From positions 1 to 64,000 of the forward strand of contig DATJUX010000019.1 in assembly GCA_035502095.1 (NCBI GenBank): a stretch of DNA of 64,000 bases, given 5' to 3'. The notes below the pieces were generated by a model. It did no database searches. It was not told where the DNA came from and worked only from the letters and a program-made list of their open reading frames with translations. The DNA comes from JAKANT01 sp035502095. GTDB lineage: Bacteria > Pseudomonadota > Gammaproteobacteria > Burkholderiales > Burkholderiaceae_F. Shown here piece by piece: positions 41,957-49,594 of this stretch. Position 1 is the stretch's first letter. Every line of letters begins with the position of its first letter. The position numbers were made by a program, and so were the translations under genes.

Positions 41957-42826
41957 ATGGACGCACTGACCGTCGTCGACCTGGTGCTGGCCGGTGTGCT
42001 CACCGGCCTTCTCTATGGCCTGATGGCGCTGGGGCTGTCGGTGATCTTCGGCGTGGTGCGCGTGGTCAACTTCGCGCACGGCGAGATGATGACCATCGCG
42101 ATGTACGCGACGGTCGTCCTGTCCGGCTGGCTCGGGCTCGATCCGTTCCTCGCCGTGCTGCCGGTGGCCGCCGTCTTCTTCGCCCTCGGGTATCTGCTGC
42201 AACGGGGGCTCATCAATCCCTTCATCACCCGGCCCGAGCACGCGCAGTTCATGCTGCTGGTCGCGCTGGCGATCATCCTCGTCAACGTGCTTCTGATGAT
42301 CTTCGGTCCGGATGCGCGGCACGTGCAGCTCGACTACCTGCTCGAGCCGCTCGAGGTCGGCCCGCTGCTGCTCGACCGCGGCAAGGTCGCGGCCGCGGCC
42401 GTGGCGGCGGTGACGGCGGCCGCCCTGTTCGCGTTCTTCCGCTTCACGCTGACCGGCAAGGCGATCCGCGCCTGCGCCGACAATCACCTTGGCGCGCAGG
42501 TGATCGGGCTCGACGTCAAGCGCCTCTACGCGCTCACGTTCGGCCTCGGCTCCGCCTGCGTGGCCGTCGCCGGCTGCATGATGATCCTGCTGGTCGACGT
42601 CACGCCGACCCTCGGACCCGGCTACACGTTGCTCGCGTTCGTGATCGTGATCGTCGGCGGCCTGGGCTCGATGCCGGGTGCCCTGCTTGGCGGCGTGCTG
42701 ATCGGCGTCTCCGAGGCGCTCGCCGGGCTCTTCATCGCGCCGTCGGCGAAAAGCATGTTCAGCTTCGGCCTCCTCATCATCGTCCTGCTGCTGCGGCCGC
42801 AGGGGCTGCTCGGAAAGAGCGCGTGA
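41957..42826 (+). CDS. livH: Liv-type ABC transporter permease (LivH family)
   Basis: The 289-residue protein spans the membrane about eight times. Motifs seen are GVLTGLLYGLMALGLSVIFG, VRVVNFAHGEMM, GKAIRACADNHLGAQVIGLD (the EAA-like cytoplasmic loop) and IVIVGGLGSMPGALLGGVLI at the C-terminal end. All are characteristic of LivH. It starts 31 bp after the binding protein, and its stop overlaps the GTG start of the next permease (GTGA). Confidence 0.92.
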   Translation: MDALTVVDLVLAGVLTGLLYGLMALGLSVIFGVVRVVNFAHGEMMTIAMYATVVLSGWLGLDPFLAVLPVAAVFFALGYLLQRGLINPFITRPEHAQFMLLVALAIILVNVLLMIFGPDARHVQLDYLLEPLEVGPLLLDRGKVAAAAVAAVTAAALFAFFRFTLTGKAIRACADNHLGAQVIGLDVKRLYALTFGLGSACVAVAGCMMILLVDVTPTLGPGYTLLAFVIVIVGGLGSMPGALLGGVLIGVSEALAGLFIAPSAKSMFSFGLLIIVLLLRPQGLLGKSA

Positions 42827-43800
42827 TCGCGAACCGGCGCACCATCCTGCTGCTGGTCGCGCTGGCGATCGTGCTCGTCGTGCTGCCGGCCTTTGCTAAT
42901 CCCTACGTTGTTTCGGTCGCGACCCTGGTCCTGTTCTTCGCCTACGCAGGCCAGGCGTGGAACGTGATGATGGGATTCGCGGGCCAGCTTTCGCTCGGTC
43001 ATTCGCTGTATGTCGGGGTCGGCGCGTATGCCGCGGCAGGACTCTTCGTCCGCTATGGTGTCGGCGCCTGGGTGGGTGCGCCGGTCGCGATGGTCGCCTG
43101 CGCACTGTTCGGCGCGGTGATCGGCGCGCTGGCGTTCCGCTTTCGCATCGCCGGGGTCTACTTCGCGCTGCTCACCATCGCGTTCGCCGAGTTCACCCGC
43201 ATCGGTTTCGACCATCTGCCCGCGCTCGGCGGCCCCGGCGGGTTGTTCCTCAAGGTCGAACAACGCGATCATCTGGACCTGCTCGCGCTGCGCGGCCCGC
43301 CGGCGATGTTCTATTACGTCGCGCTCGCGCTGGCGGCCTGCGCGCTGGTGTTCTGCACCTGGCTGTTGCGCACCCGGGTCGGCTACTACTGGCAGGCGAT
43401 CCGCGAGAACGAGGAGGCGGCGCAGGCTCTCGGCATCGACGTGTTCCGCTACAAGATGCTGGCGATCCTGGTGAGTTCGTCCATGACGGCGCTCGCCGGT
43501 GTCTTCTTCGCGTTCTACTACAACAACCTGTTCCCGGAGCAGATCTTCAACGTCAGCCGCTCGATCGAGATCATCCTCGGCCCGATCATCGGCGGCCTGG
43601 GCACGTTGTTCGGGCCGATCCTCGGCGCCGCGCTGATCACCGTGCTAGCCGACGGCAGCACCGAGCTGATCGGCGCACTCGGCTGGGACATTCCGGGCGT
43701 GAAGCAGGTGCTCTATGGCGTCGTGCTGCTCGGCGTGGTGGTCTTCCTCCCGCACGGCGCCTGGCCGGTGCTCGCGCGCCGGCTGGGTCTGCAGCGATGA
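42823..43800 (+). CDS. livM: Liv-type ABC transporter permease (LivM family)
   Basis: The 325-residue protein starts with a GTG overlapping the preceding stop. It has about nine or ten transmembrane segments. Motifs are NVMMGFAGQLSLGHSLYVGV, FRIAGVYFALLTIAFAEFTR, YWQAIRENEEAAQALGIDVF (the cytoplasmic coupling loop) and ILGPIIGGLGTLFGPILGAA. These are typical of LivM, the partner of LivH in the heterodimeric channel. Its stop overlaps the ATG of the ATPase gene (ATGA). Confidence 0.92.
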   Translation: MIANRRTILLLVALAIVLVVLPAFANPYVVSVATLVLFFAYAGQAWNVMMGFAGQLSLGHSLYVGVGAYAAAGLFVRYGVGAWVGAPVAMVACALFGAVIGALAFRFRIAGVYFALLTIAFAEFTRIGFDHLPALGGPGGLFLKVEQRDHLDLLALRGPPAMFYYVALALAACALVFCTWLLRTRVGYYWQAIRENEEAAQALGIDVFRYKMLAILVSSSMTALAGVFFAFYYNNLFPEQIFNVSRSIEIILGPIIGGLGTLFGPILGAALITVLADGSTELIGALGWDIPGVKQVLYGVVLLGVVVFLPHGAWPVLARRLGLQR

Positions 43801-44534
43801 GTCCACCCGCGCCGCTGCTCGAGGTGCACGGCATCAGCAAGGCTTTTCGCGGCCTGCGTGCCGTGCACGAAGCGAGCTTCGACGTGCCCGAGCGCGGGCT
43901 CGTCGCGCTGATCGGTCCCAACGGCGCCGGCAAGACGACCTGCTTCAACCTGATCGCGGGGGCGCTGCAACCCGACCGCGGCGCGATCGTCTTCGGCGGA
44001 ACGCGCATCGACGGCTGGCGCGCCAGTCGCATCTGCGCGGCGGGCATCGGGCGCACGTTCCAGATCGTCAAGCCGTTTCCCGGCCTCTCGGTCCTCGACA
44101 ACGTGATCGTCGGTGCGCTCCTGCGCGCGAACGGCACGCAGGAAGCGCGCCGCCACGCACGCGACGTGGTCGACCGCCTTGGCCTGGGCAGGAAAGCCGA
44201 TGTCCCCGCTTCCACGCTCACGCTGCCGGAGCGCAAGCGCCTGGAGGTCGCCCGTGCGCTCGCGACGCGCCCGCGCCTGCTGCTCCTCGATGAGGTGATG
44301 GCGGGCCTGCGCCCGACCGAATGCGACCAGATGGTGCAAGTCCTGCGCGAACTCAATGCGCGCCAGGGCGTCGCGATCCTCCTCATAGAGCACGTCATGC
44401 GCGCCGTGATGGCGCTGGCTCAGCACGTGGTCGTGCTCAACTTCGGCCAGGTCCTGGCGCGCGGCACGCCGGCCGAGGTGGTGCGCCACCCCGCCGTGCT
44501 CGGTTGTTATCTGGGCGAGGAAGCGGAGGTCTAG
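43797..44534 (+). CDS. livG: Liv-type ABC transporter ATP-binding protein (LivG family)
   Basis: The ATG overlaps the livM stop. The 245-residue protein has Walker A GPNGAGKTTCFNLIAGAL, a LivG-specific GIGRTFQIVKPFPGLSVLDN Q-loop region and Walker B LLLLDEVMAGLRP. The usual signature is replaced by LTLPERKRLEVARAL, which is more degenerate than in most LivG proteins. The H-loop is LLIEHVMRAVMALA. The C-terminal end GTPAEVVRHPAVLGCYLGEE is normal for the family. It pairs with the LivF ATPase that follows after 5 bp. Confidence 0.93.
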   Translation: MSPPAPLLEVHGISKAFRGLRAVHEASFDVPERGLVALIGPNGAGKTTCFNLIAGALQPDRGAIVFGGTRIDGWRASRICAAGIGRTFQIVKPFPGLSVLDNVIVGALLRANGTQEARRHARDVVDRLGLGRKADVPASTLTLPERKRLEVARALATRPRLLLLDEVMAGLRPTECDQMVQVLRELNARQGVAILLIEHVMRAVMALAQHVVVLNFGQVLARGTPAEVVRHPAVLGCYLGEEAEV

Positions 44535-44539
44535 CGTCC

Positions 44540-45247
44540 ATGCTGCTGCGCGTCGAGGACCTCGATCTCTATTACGGCGATGCGCAGGCGCTCGCCGGCG
44601 TCTCGCTCGGCGTTCCGGAGCGCGAGATCGTCGCGATCGTCGGTGCGAACGGCGCCGGCAAGACCTCGCTCATCCGCACCATCGCCGGCATCGAACGCGC
44701 ACGCTCGGGTCGGGTGCAGTTCAAGGGCCAGGACATCACCGGGCTCGCATCGCACGCGATCTGCAACCTGGGCGTGGGCCAGGTCGCCGAGGGTCGCCAG
44801 GTCTTTCCCAGTCTCACGGTTCTGGAAAACCTCGAGCTCGGCGCCGCGTTGCCGCGCGCACGGGCGCAGCGCAAGCGCGCCCTCGAAGAGGTTTACGCGA
44901 TGTTTCCGGTGCTGGCGAAGCGGGCGCAGCAGGCCGCGGGCACGCTGTCGGGCGGCGAGCAGCAGATGCTCGCCATCGGCCGTTGCCTGATGGGCCAGCC
45001 CGAATTCATCATGTTCGACGAGCCGTCACTTGGGCTTGCACCGCTGGTCGTGCAGGAAGTCCTGCACACCATCCGGCGCCTGAGCGAACGCGGGCTGACG
45101 ATCCTGCTGGTGGAGCAGAACGTCGCCGTGTCGCTGCGGATTGCCGGGCACGCCTACGTGCTGGAAAACGGCCGCATCGTGCTGAGCGGGCGCGGCGAGG
45201 AACTGTTGCGCGACGAGCGCGTGCGCGTCGCGTACCTGGGCCAGTAG
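44540..45247 (+). CDS. livF: Liv-type ABC transporter ATP-binding protein (LivF family)
   Basis: The 235-residue ATPase opens LLRVEDLDLYYGDAQALAGV. Walker A is GANGAGKTSLIRTIAG. The intact signature is TLSGGEQQMLAIGRCLMGQP, Walker B is FIMFDEPSLGLAP and the H-loop is LLVEQNVAVSLRIA. The C-terminal HAYVLENGRIVLSGRGEELL is typical of LivF. It ends the five-gene transporter operon and converges on the AlgR-like gene with 4 bp between stops. Confidence 0.93.
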   Translation: MLLRVEDLDLYYGDAQALAGVSLGVPEREIVAIVGANGAGKTSLIRTIAGIERARSGRVQFKGQDITGLASHAICNLGVGQVAEGRQVFPSLTVLENLELGAALPRARAQRKRALEEVYAMFPVLAKRAQQAAGTLSGGEQQMLAIGRCLMGQPEFIMFDEPSLGLAPLVVQEVLHTIRRLSERGLTILLVEQNVAVSLRIAGHAYVLENGRIVLSGRGEELLRDERVRVAYLGQ

Positions 45248-45251
45248 CGCC

Positions 45252-46025
45252 TCAGGGCTTGGCGGCGGCCTTCACCGTCGGCCACTGGCGGCGCGAGATC
45301 GGAAGCTTCTCGGAAAGCTCCTTCAGCAGCACCTCCCAATGGCCTTCCGAGCCCTCGCCGTCGGCGTCGGTGCCGCCCTTGACGCGCTGGAAGCCATGGA
45401 TGGACTTGCGTGCGACCAGGGCGTTGCGGTGGATGCGCACGAAACGTTCGCCGAACTCGCTTTCCAGCGACGTCAGCGATTCTTCGGTCAGGTGCTCGCG
45501 GCCCGTGGTGCGGATGGTCACGTACTTCAGTTCGGCGCGCAGATAGACGATGTCTTCGACCGGCACCAGGATCATGCGCCCGCGCTCGGAGACCGTGAGA
45601 TGGGTGCGCGACGATCCGAGCGTTCGCGCGACCTCCTCGAGCTTCGGCTCGTTGGGGCTCAGGCGCTTGACGCGTCCGAGGGCGGCGGCGAGCCGCTCGG
45701 CGCGCACCGGCTTGAGCAGGTAATCGAGCGCCTGCACTTCGAAAGCTTCGAGCGCGTGCTCGTCGAAGGCCGTGGTGAAGATGACCGCCGGCGGCTGGTC
45801 GCGGGCCGCGAGGTGACGCGCCACCTCGATGCCCGCCATGTCGGGCATGTGGATGTCCAGCAGGACCACGTCCGGACGCAGCCGGTCGACCGCCTCGAGG
45901 GCGTGGAACCCGCCTTCGGCCTCGCCCGCCACGGCGAGCGGCACCTGGGGCGCGCAGTCGGCAAGCACCTGCGCCAGCCGTGCTCTCGCGGGCGGTTCGT
46001 CATCGACGATCAGAATCTTCAGCAT
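45252..46025 (-). CDS. algR: LytTR response regulator, AlgR-like
   Basis: The ATG at 46025 gives 257 residues beginning MLKILIVDDEPPARARLAQV. The receiver domain has DD, phosphoacceptor Asp in VVLLDIHMPDMAG, Thr in VIFTTAFDEHALE and Lys in DYLLKPVRAERL. The LytTR domain (about 145-245) has LVPVEDIVYLRAELKYVTIR, then SLESEFGERFVRIHRNALVA. The next upstream gene encodes an AlgZ-like sensor, and argH lies beyond it in the divergent direction. This is the same order as argH-algZ-algR of pseudomonads. The symbol is given by synteny and domain order, not by a tested role. Confidence 0.85.
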   Translation of the reverse strand: MLKILIVDDEPPARARLAQVLADCAPQVPLAVAGEAEGGFHALEAVDRLRPDVVLLDIHMPDMAGIEVARHLAARDQPPAVIFTTAFDEHALEAFEVQALDYLLKPVRAERLAAALGRVKRLSPNEPKLEEVARTLGSSRTHLTVSERGRMILVPVEDIVYLRAELKYVTIRTTGREHLTEESLTSLESEFGERFVRIHRNALVARKSIHGFQRVKGGTDADGEGSEGHWEVLLKELSEKLPISRRQWPTVKAAAKP

Positions 46026-46136
46026 CGGTGGGCCTTTCGGTGGGAACGCGCGCATGCAACGCGTCCCTCTTGCCAGCCTAAACCCAACACCGCCCGGGCC
46101 GATCGCCCGAAGTGCGGCGGTTCCGCCGCCCATTCT

Positions 46137-47309
46137 TCAGGCGTTCGATTTGCCGTCCACCGGCAGGGTCAATGTCAGCTCGAAGCGCTCGCGCCGCACG
46201 CGGGTTTCGAGCGTTGCTTCGAGATCGTAGATCAGTGCGAGCCTGCCGCGGATGTTTGCCAGGCCGATCTGGTTGCCCTCGCGCTGGATCGGCTCGCGCG
46301 CGATCGGGTTGCTGACGAACACCTCCAGGTTGAATCCGTGCTGGCGCACGCGCACGGTGATCTCGCACACGCCCGCGACCTTCTCGGCGCCGTAGCGCAC
46401 TGCGTTTTCGATGATCGGCTGCAACAGCAGTTGCGGCACCTTGGCGCGCGGATGGACGGCGCCGACCTGCCAGTCGACGACCAGGCGTTCGCCCAGCCGG
46501 CTCTGCTCGATCTCGACGTAGCGACGGCACAGGTCGAGCTCCTGCTCGAGCGAGACCAGCTTGCGCACGTCGCCCATCACCGCACGCAGAAGCTCGGCGA
46601 TCGATTCCAGCATGCGCTCCGCACGCGGCGGATCGGCGCGCACCACGGCAAGCGCGGCATTGAGCGCGTTGAAGAAGAAGTGCGGCCGGATGCGCGATTG
46701 CAGCGCCTGCAGCTTGGCCTCGGTGACGGCGGGCGAGAACGCGCGCGCCCGCAACTCGAGGTAGTGCTGAACCGCGACACCGGCGCCGAAAGCGAGTGCG
46801 ACGTAGCCCAGTACCAGCTCGGCACGTGCGCCCTGCCCCATCATCCCGAAGAACTCGACCAGCAGCAGCGTGAAGACGGCCGGCGTGCTCCAGGCCATCA
46901 GGCGCTGTACCGCCGGGCCTGCGGGCACGGCGGCCCGGCGCAGCAGGCACCAGGTGAGCAGCGTCCCGAGCAGCACCGGCTCGACCACGGCCGCGGCGTT
47001 AAGGAAAACGACCAGGGCATCGAGTCGCGCGATCGCCAGCGCGAGGACGAACGATGCGACGTTGACGCCCACCGCCACGCGCAGGAGCGTGCCCATGTTG
47101 CAGCCGTCGGGAATCACGTTGCGCGGCATCGGCACCGCAGCTTCCGCGCGTGTCGGCGGCGCTGCCGCCGTCGCCGCGGCAGGCGACTTCCTGGCCGGTC
47201 GCACCTCCTCGCCGGTCGCGCGCCGGGCCGCTGGCGCCCGGCTCTCGTTTCGCTCCGGACCGGAAAATTGCGGGGGCGAAGGGGGCTGAGCGTTCAGGCT
47301 CTCGTTCAT
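46137..47309 (-). CDS. algZ: AlgZ/FimS-like sensor kinase
   Basis: The 390-residue protein has a Pro/Ala/Arg-rich N-terminal extension (residues about 1-60). IPDGCNMGTLLRVAVGVNVA and four transmembrane segments (about 70-180) follow, and the cytoplasmic kinase part comes last. The His box is RIRPHFFFNALNAALAVVRA, and the N box LQPIIENAVRYGAEKV is intact. At the G box it reads EVFVSNPIAREP, with no D-x-G-x-G. This lack is also known for AlgZ and separates the family from ordinary LytS kinases. It starts 60 bp from the divergent argH and is followed after 111 bp by the AlgR-like regulator. Confidence 0.84.
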   Translation of the reverse strand: MNESLNAQPPSPPQFSGPERNESRAPAARRATGEEVRPARKSPAAATAAAPPTRAEAAVPMPRNVIPDGCNMGTLLRVAVGVNVASFVLALAIARLDALVVFLNAAAVVEPVLLGTLLTWCLLRRAAVPAGPAVQRLMAWSTPAVFTLLLVEFFGMMGQGARAELVLGYVALAFGAGVAVQHYLELRARAFSPAVTEAKLQALQSRIRPHFFFNALNAALAVVRADPPRAERMLESIAELLRAVMGDVRKLVSLEQELDLCRRYVEIEQSRLGERLVVDWQVGAVHPRAKVPQLLLQPIIENAVRYGAEKVAGVCEITVRVRQHGFNLEVFVSNPIAREPIQREGNQIGLANIRGRLALIYDLEATLETRVRRERFELTLTLPVDGKSNA

Positions 47310-47369
47310 CTGCGATGCTCAGTAAGTAGACTTGCGCCGTCCCAACGCCCGCGACACCTCCGACCCATT

Positions 47370-48806
47370 ATGTCAGCCGACTCCGCTTCCGATCCCGCGC
47401 CGGTGTCGTCGTTGCACGACAGGGAAACCGGCTGGTCGGGCCGCTTCAGCGAGCCGGTCGCCGATTTCGTGCTCCGCTACACCGCGAGCGTCGGTTTCGA
47501 CCGGCGCCTGGCGCTCGCCGACATCGAGGGCTCGCTGGCGCACGCGGCGATGCTCGCCCACGTCGGGGTGCTCGGCGCGCAGGATCTCGCCGCCATCGAG
47601 CGCGGCCTCGCGCAGATCCGTGCGGAGATCGAGCGCGGCACGTTCGATTGGCAGCTCGCCCTCGAGGACGTGCACCTGAACATCGAAAAGCGGCTGACGG
47701 ACCTGATCGGCGACGCCGGCAAGCGCCTGCACACCGGGCGCTCGCGCAACGACCAGGTCGCCAACGATCTGCGCCTGTACCTGCGCGGCGAGATCGACCG
47801 GATCGCGAGCGCGCTCGCCCGCCTGCAGCAAGCCTTGGTCGAGCTCGCCGGCCGGCACGCCGAGACGGTGATGCCTGGCTTCACGCACCTGCAGGTGGCT
47901 CAGCCGGTGGTGTTCGGCCATCACCTGCTCGCCTATGTCGAGATGTTCGAGCGCGACCGCGAGCGGTTGCTCGATGTGCGCAAACGCGTCAACCGCCTCG
48001 CACTCGGCGCTGCGGCGCTGGCCGGCACGACCTTTCCGATCGACCGTGCATTCGTCGCCGCGCGCCTCGGCTTCGAGGGTCTGTGCGAGAACTCGCTCGA
48101 TGCCGTGAGCGATCGCGATTTCGTCGTCGAGTTCTGTGCCGCGGCGGCGCTCGTCATGACCCACGTGTCGCGGCTGGCCGAAGAAATCGTGTTGTGGATG
48201 AGCCCGCGTTTCGGATTCGTCCGGCTGCCCGACCGGTTCACCACGGGCTCGTCGATCATGCCGCAGAAAAAGAACCCCGACGTGCCCGAACTCGCGCGCG
48301 GCAAGAGCGCCCGCGTGGCCGGCCACCTGGTGGCCGTGCTCATGCTGATGAAGGGCCAGCCGCTCGCCTACAACAAGGACAACCAGGAGGACAAGGAACC
48401 GGTCTTCGACACCGTCGACACGGTGCTCGACACGCTGCGCGCCTTCGCCGAGATGGTGCCGGGCATCGACGTCGATGCGGCTGCCATGCGCCGCGCGGCT
48501 GCGGAAGGTCACTCGACGGCCACCGATCTAGCCGATTACCTGGTGCGGCGCGGCCTGCCGTTTCGTGACGCGCACGAGGCCGTCGCACAGGCCGTGCGCC
48601 TGGCGACCGAGCGCGGATGCGACCTCGCCGCGCTGCCGCTCGCGGACCTGCAACGCTTCGCGCCGTCGATCGGCAGCGACGTGCACGGGGTGCTGACGCT
48701 CGACGGATCGGTCGCCGCGCGCAATCACGTCGGCGGCACGGCACCGGTCCAGGTGCGGGCCCAGATCGAACGCTGGCGCGCTCGGTTGGCGCGACGCGAC
48801 GCGTAG
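47370..48806 (+). CDS. argH: Argininosuccinate lyase
   Basis: ArgH makes arginine and fumarate in the last step of arginine synthesis. The frame is open far upstream, but the ATG at 47370 (MSADSASDPAPVSSLHDRET, then GWSGRFSEPVADFVLRYTAS) gives 478 residues, slightly longer than usual at the N-terminus. The superfamily signature is GSSIMPQKKNPDVPELARGK with the catalytic Ser. TGRSRNDQVANDLRLYLR and MPGFTHLQVAQPVVFGHHLL carry the other conserved blocks. It is divergent from the AlgZ-like sensor gene. Confidence 0.97.
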   Translation: MSADSASDPAPVSSLHDRETGWSGRFSEPVADFVLRYTASVGFDRRLALADIEGSLAHAAMLAHVGVLGAQDLAAIERGLAQIRAEIERGTFDWQLALEDVHLNIEKRLTDLIGDAGKRLHTGRSRNDQVANDLRLYLRGEIDRIASALARLQQALVELAGRHAETVMPGFTHLQVAQPVVFGHHLLAYVEMFERDRERLLDVRKRVNRLALGAAALAGTTFPIDRAFVAARLGFEGLCENSLDAVSDRDFVVEFCAAAALVMTHVSRLAEEIVLWMSPRFGFVRLPDRFTTGSSIMPQKKNPDVPELARGKSARVAGHLVAVLMLMKGQPLAYNKDNQEDKEPVFDTVDTVLDTLRAFAEMVPGIDVDAAAMRRAAAEGHSTATDLADYLVRRGLPFRDAHEAVAQAVRLATERGCDLAALPLADLQRFAPSIGSDVHGVLTLDGSVAARNHVGGTAPVQVRAQIERWRARLARRDA

Positions 48807-48964
48807 CGGCACGAATCCGCGTGTCGCCCCTGCGCCGCCGCGTGTTCCGATTGCACCACGCTTTCGTTGGCGCGCGCAGGTTGCTCGTCTAACATCCGCC
48901 CCCACGCGACGGGCACCGCAGGAGAGCCGCTGCATCGCCGCAGCGGCACCGGGGAGGAGATCGC

Positions 48965-49594
48965 ATGAAATTCCTGCTGCGTCTTGCGCGCGGAATCGAC
49001 TGGCTGAACGAGCAGATCGGCCGCGTCGTGCTGTGGCTGATCCTCGTCGCCGTGCTCATCAGCGCCGGCAACGCGATCATCCGCAAGGCGTTCGACACGA
49101 GTTCCAACGCCTGGCTCGAGGTCCAGTGGTACCTGTTCTCGGCCGTGTTCCTGCTGTGCGCCGGCTACACGCTCCTGCGCAACGAGCACGTGCGCATCGA
49201 CGTGATACTGCACCGGCTGCCCAAGCGCACGCAGATCTGGGTCGACATCTTCGGCCTGCTTTTTTTCCTGTTGCCGGCCGCGATCCTGATCGCCTGCCTG
49301 GCCTGGCCGGTATTCGTGCGCGCGTTCGTCAGCGGCGAGATGTCGGAGAACGCGGGCGGGCTGATTCGGTGGCCCGTGTACATCCTTGCTCCGACCGGTT
49401 TTGCCCTGCTGGCCCTGCAGGGAATCTCGGAACTGATCAAGCGGTTCGCATTCCTGCAGGGGCTGATCGAAGACCCGACGCGCAAGAAGCAGCGACGCAG
49501 CGCCGAGGAGGAACTGGCCGAAGAAATCCGCAAGCAGGCCGAGCGTGACCAGGCGAAGAAGCAGGCCACGGCGGGCGGCGGGGGCCGCTCATGA
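48965..49594 (+). CDS. TRAP transporter small permease (DctQ type)
   Basis: GGGGAGGAGA precedes the ATG. The 209-residue protein has four transmembrane segments (residues about 15-165). Motifs fit DctQ: IGRVVLWLILVAVLISAGNA, SSNAWLEVQWYLFSAVFLLC and AGYTLLRNEHVRIDVI. The C-terminal about 45 residues are a charged cytoplasmic tail (KKQRRSAEEELAEEIRKQAE), longer than usual. The stop overlaps the ATG of the large permease (ATGA). Together they form the membrane part of a sodium-driven organic acid importer. Confidence 0.9.
   Translation: MKFLLRLARGIDWLNEQIGRVVLWLILVAVLISAGNAIIRKAFDTSSNAWLEVQWYLFSAVFLLCAGYTLLRNEHVRIDVILHRLPKRTQIWVDIFGLLFFLLPAAILIACLAWPVFVRAFVSGEMSENAGGLIRWPVYILAPTGFALLALQGISELIKRFAFLQGLIEDPTRKKQRRSAEEELAEEIRKQAERDQAKKQATAGGGGRS

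Noticed and set aside
45339..47369. Upstream extension of the argH frame, antisense to the AlgR/AlgZ genes
   Set aside because: The 1155-codon frame contains argH only after 47370. The earlier part is the reverse of two clear regulatory genes.
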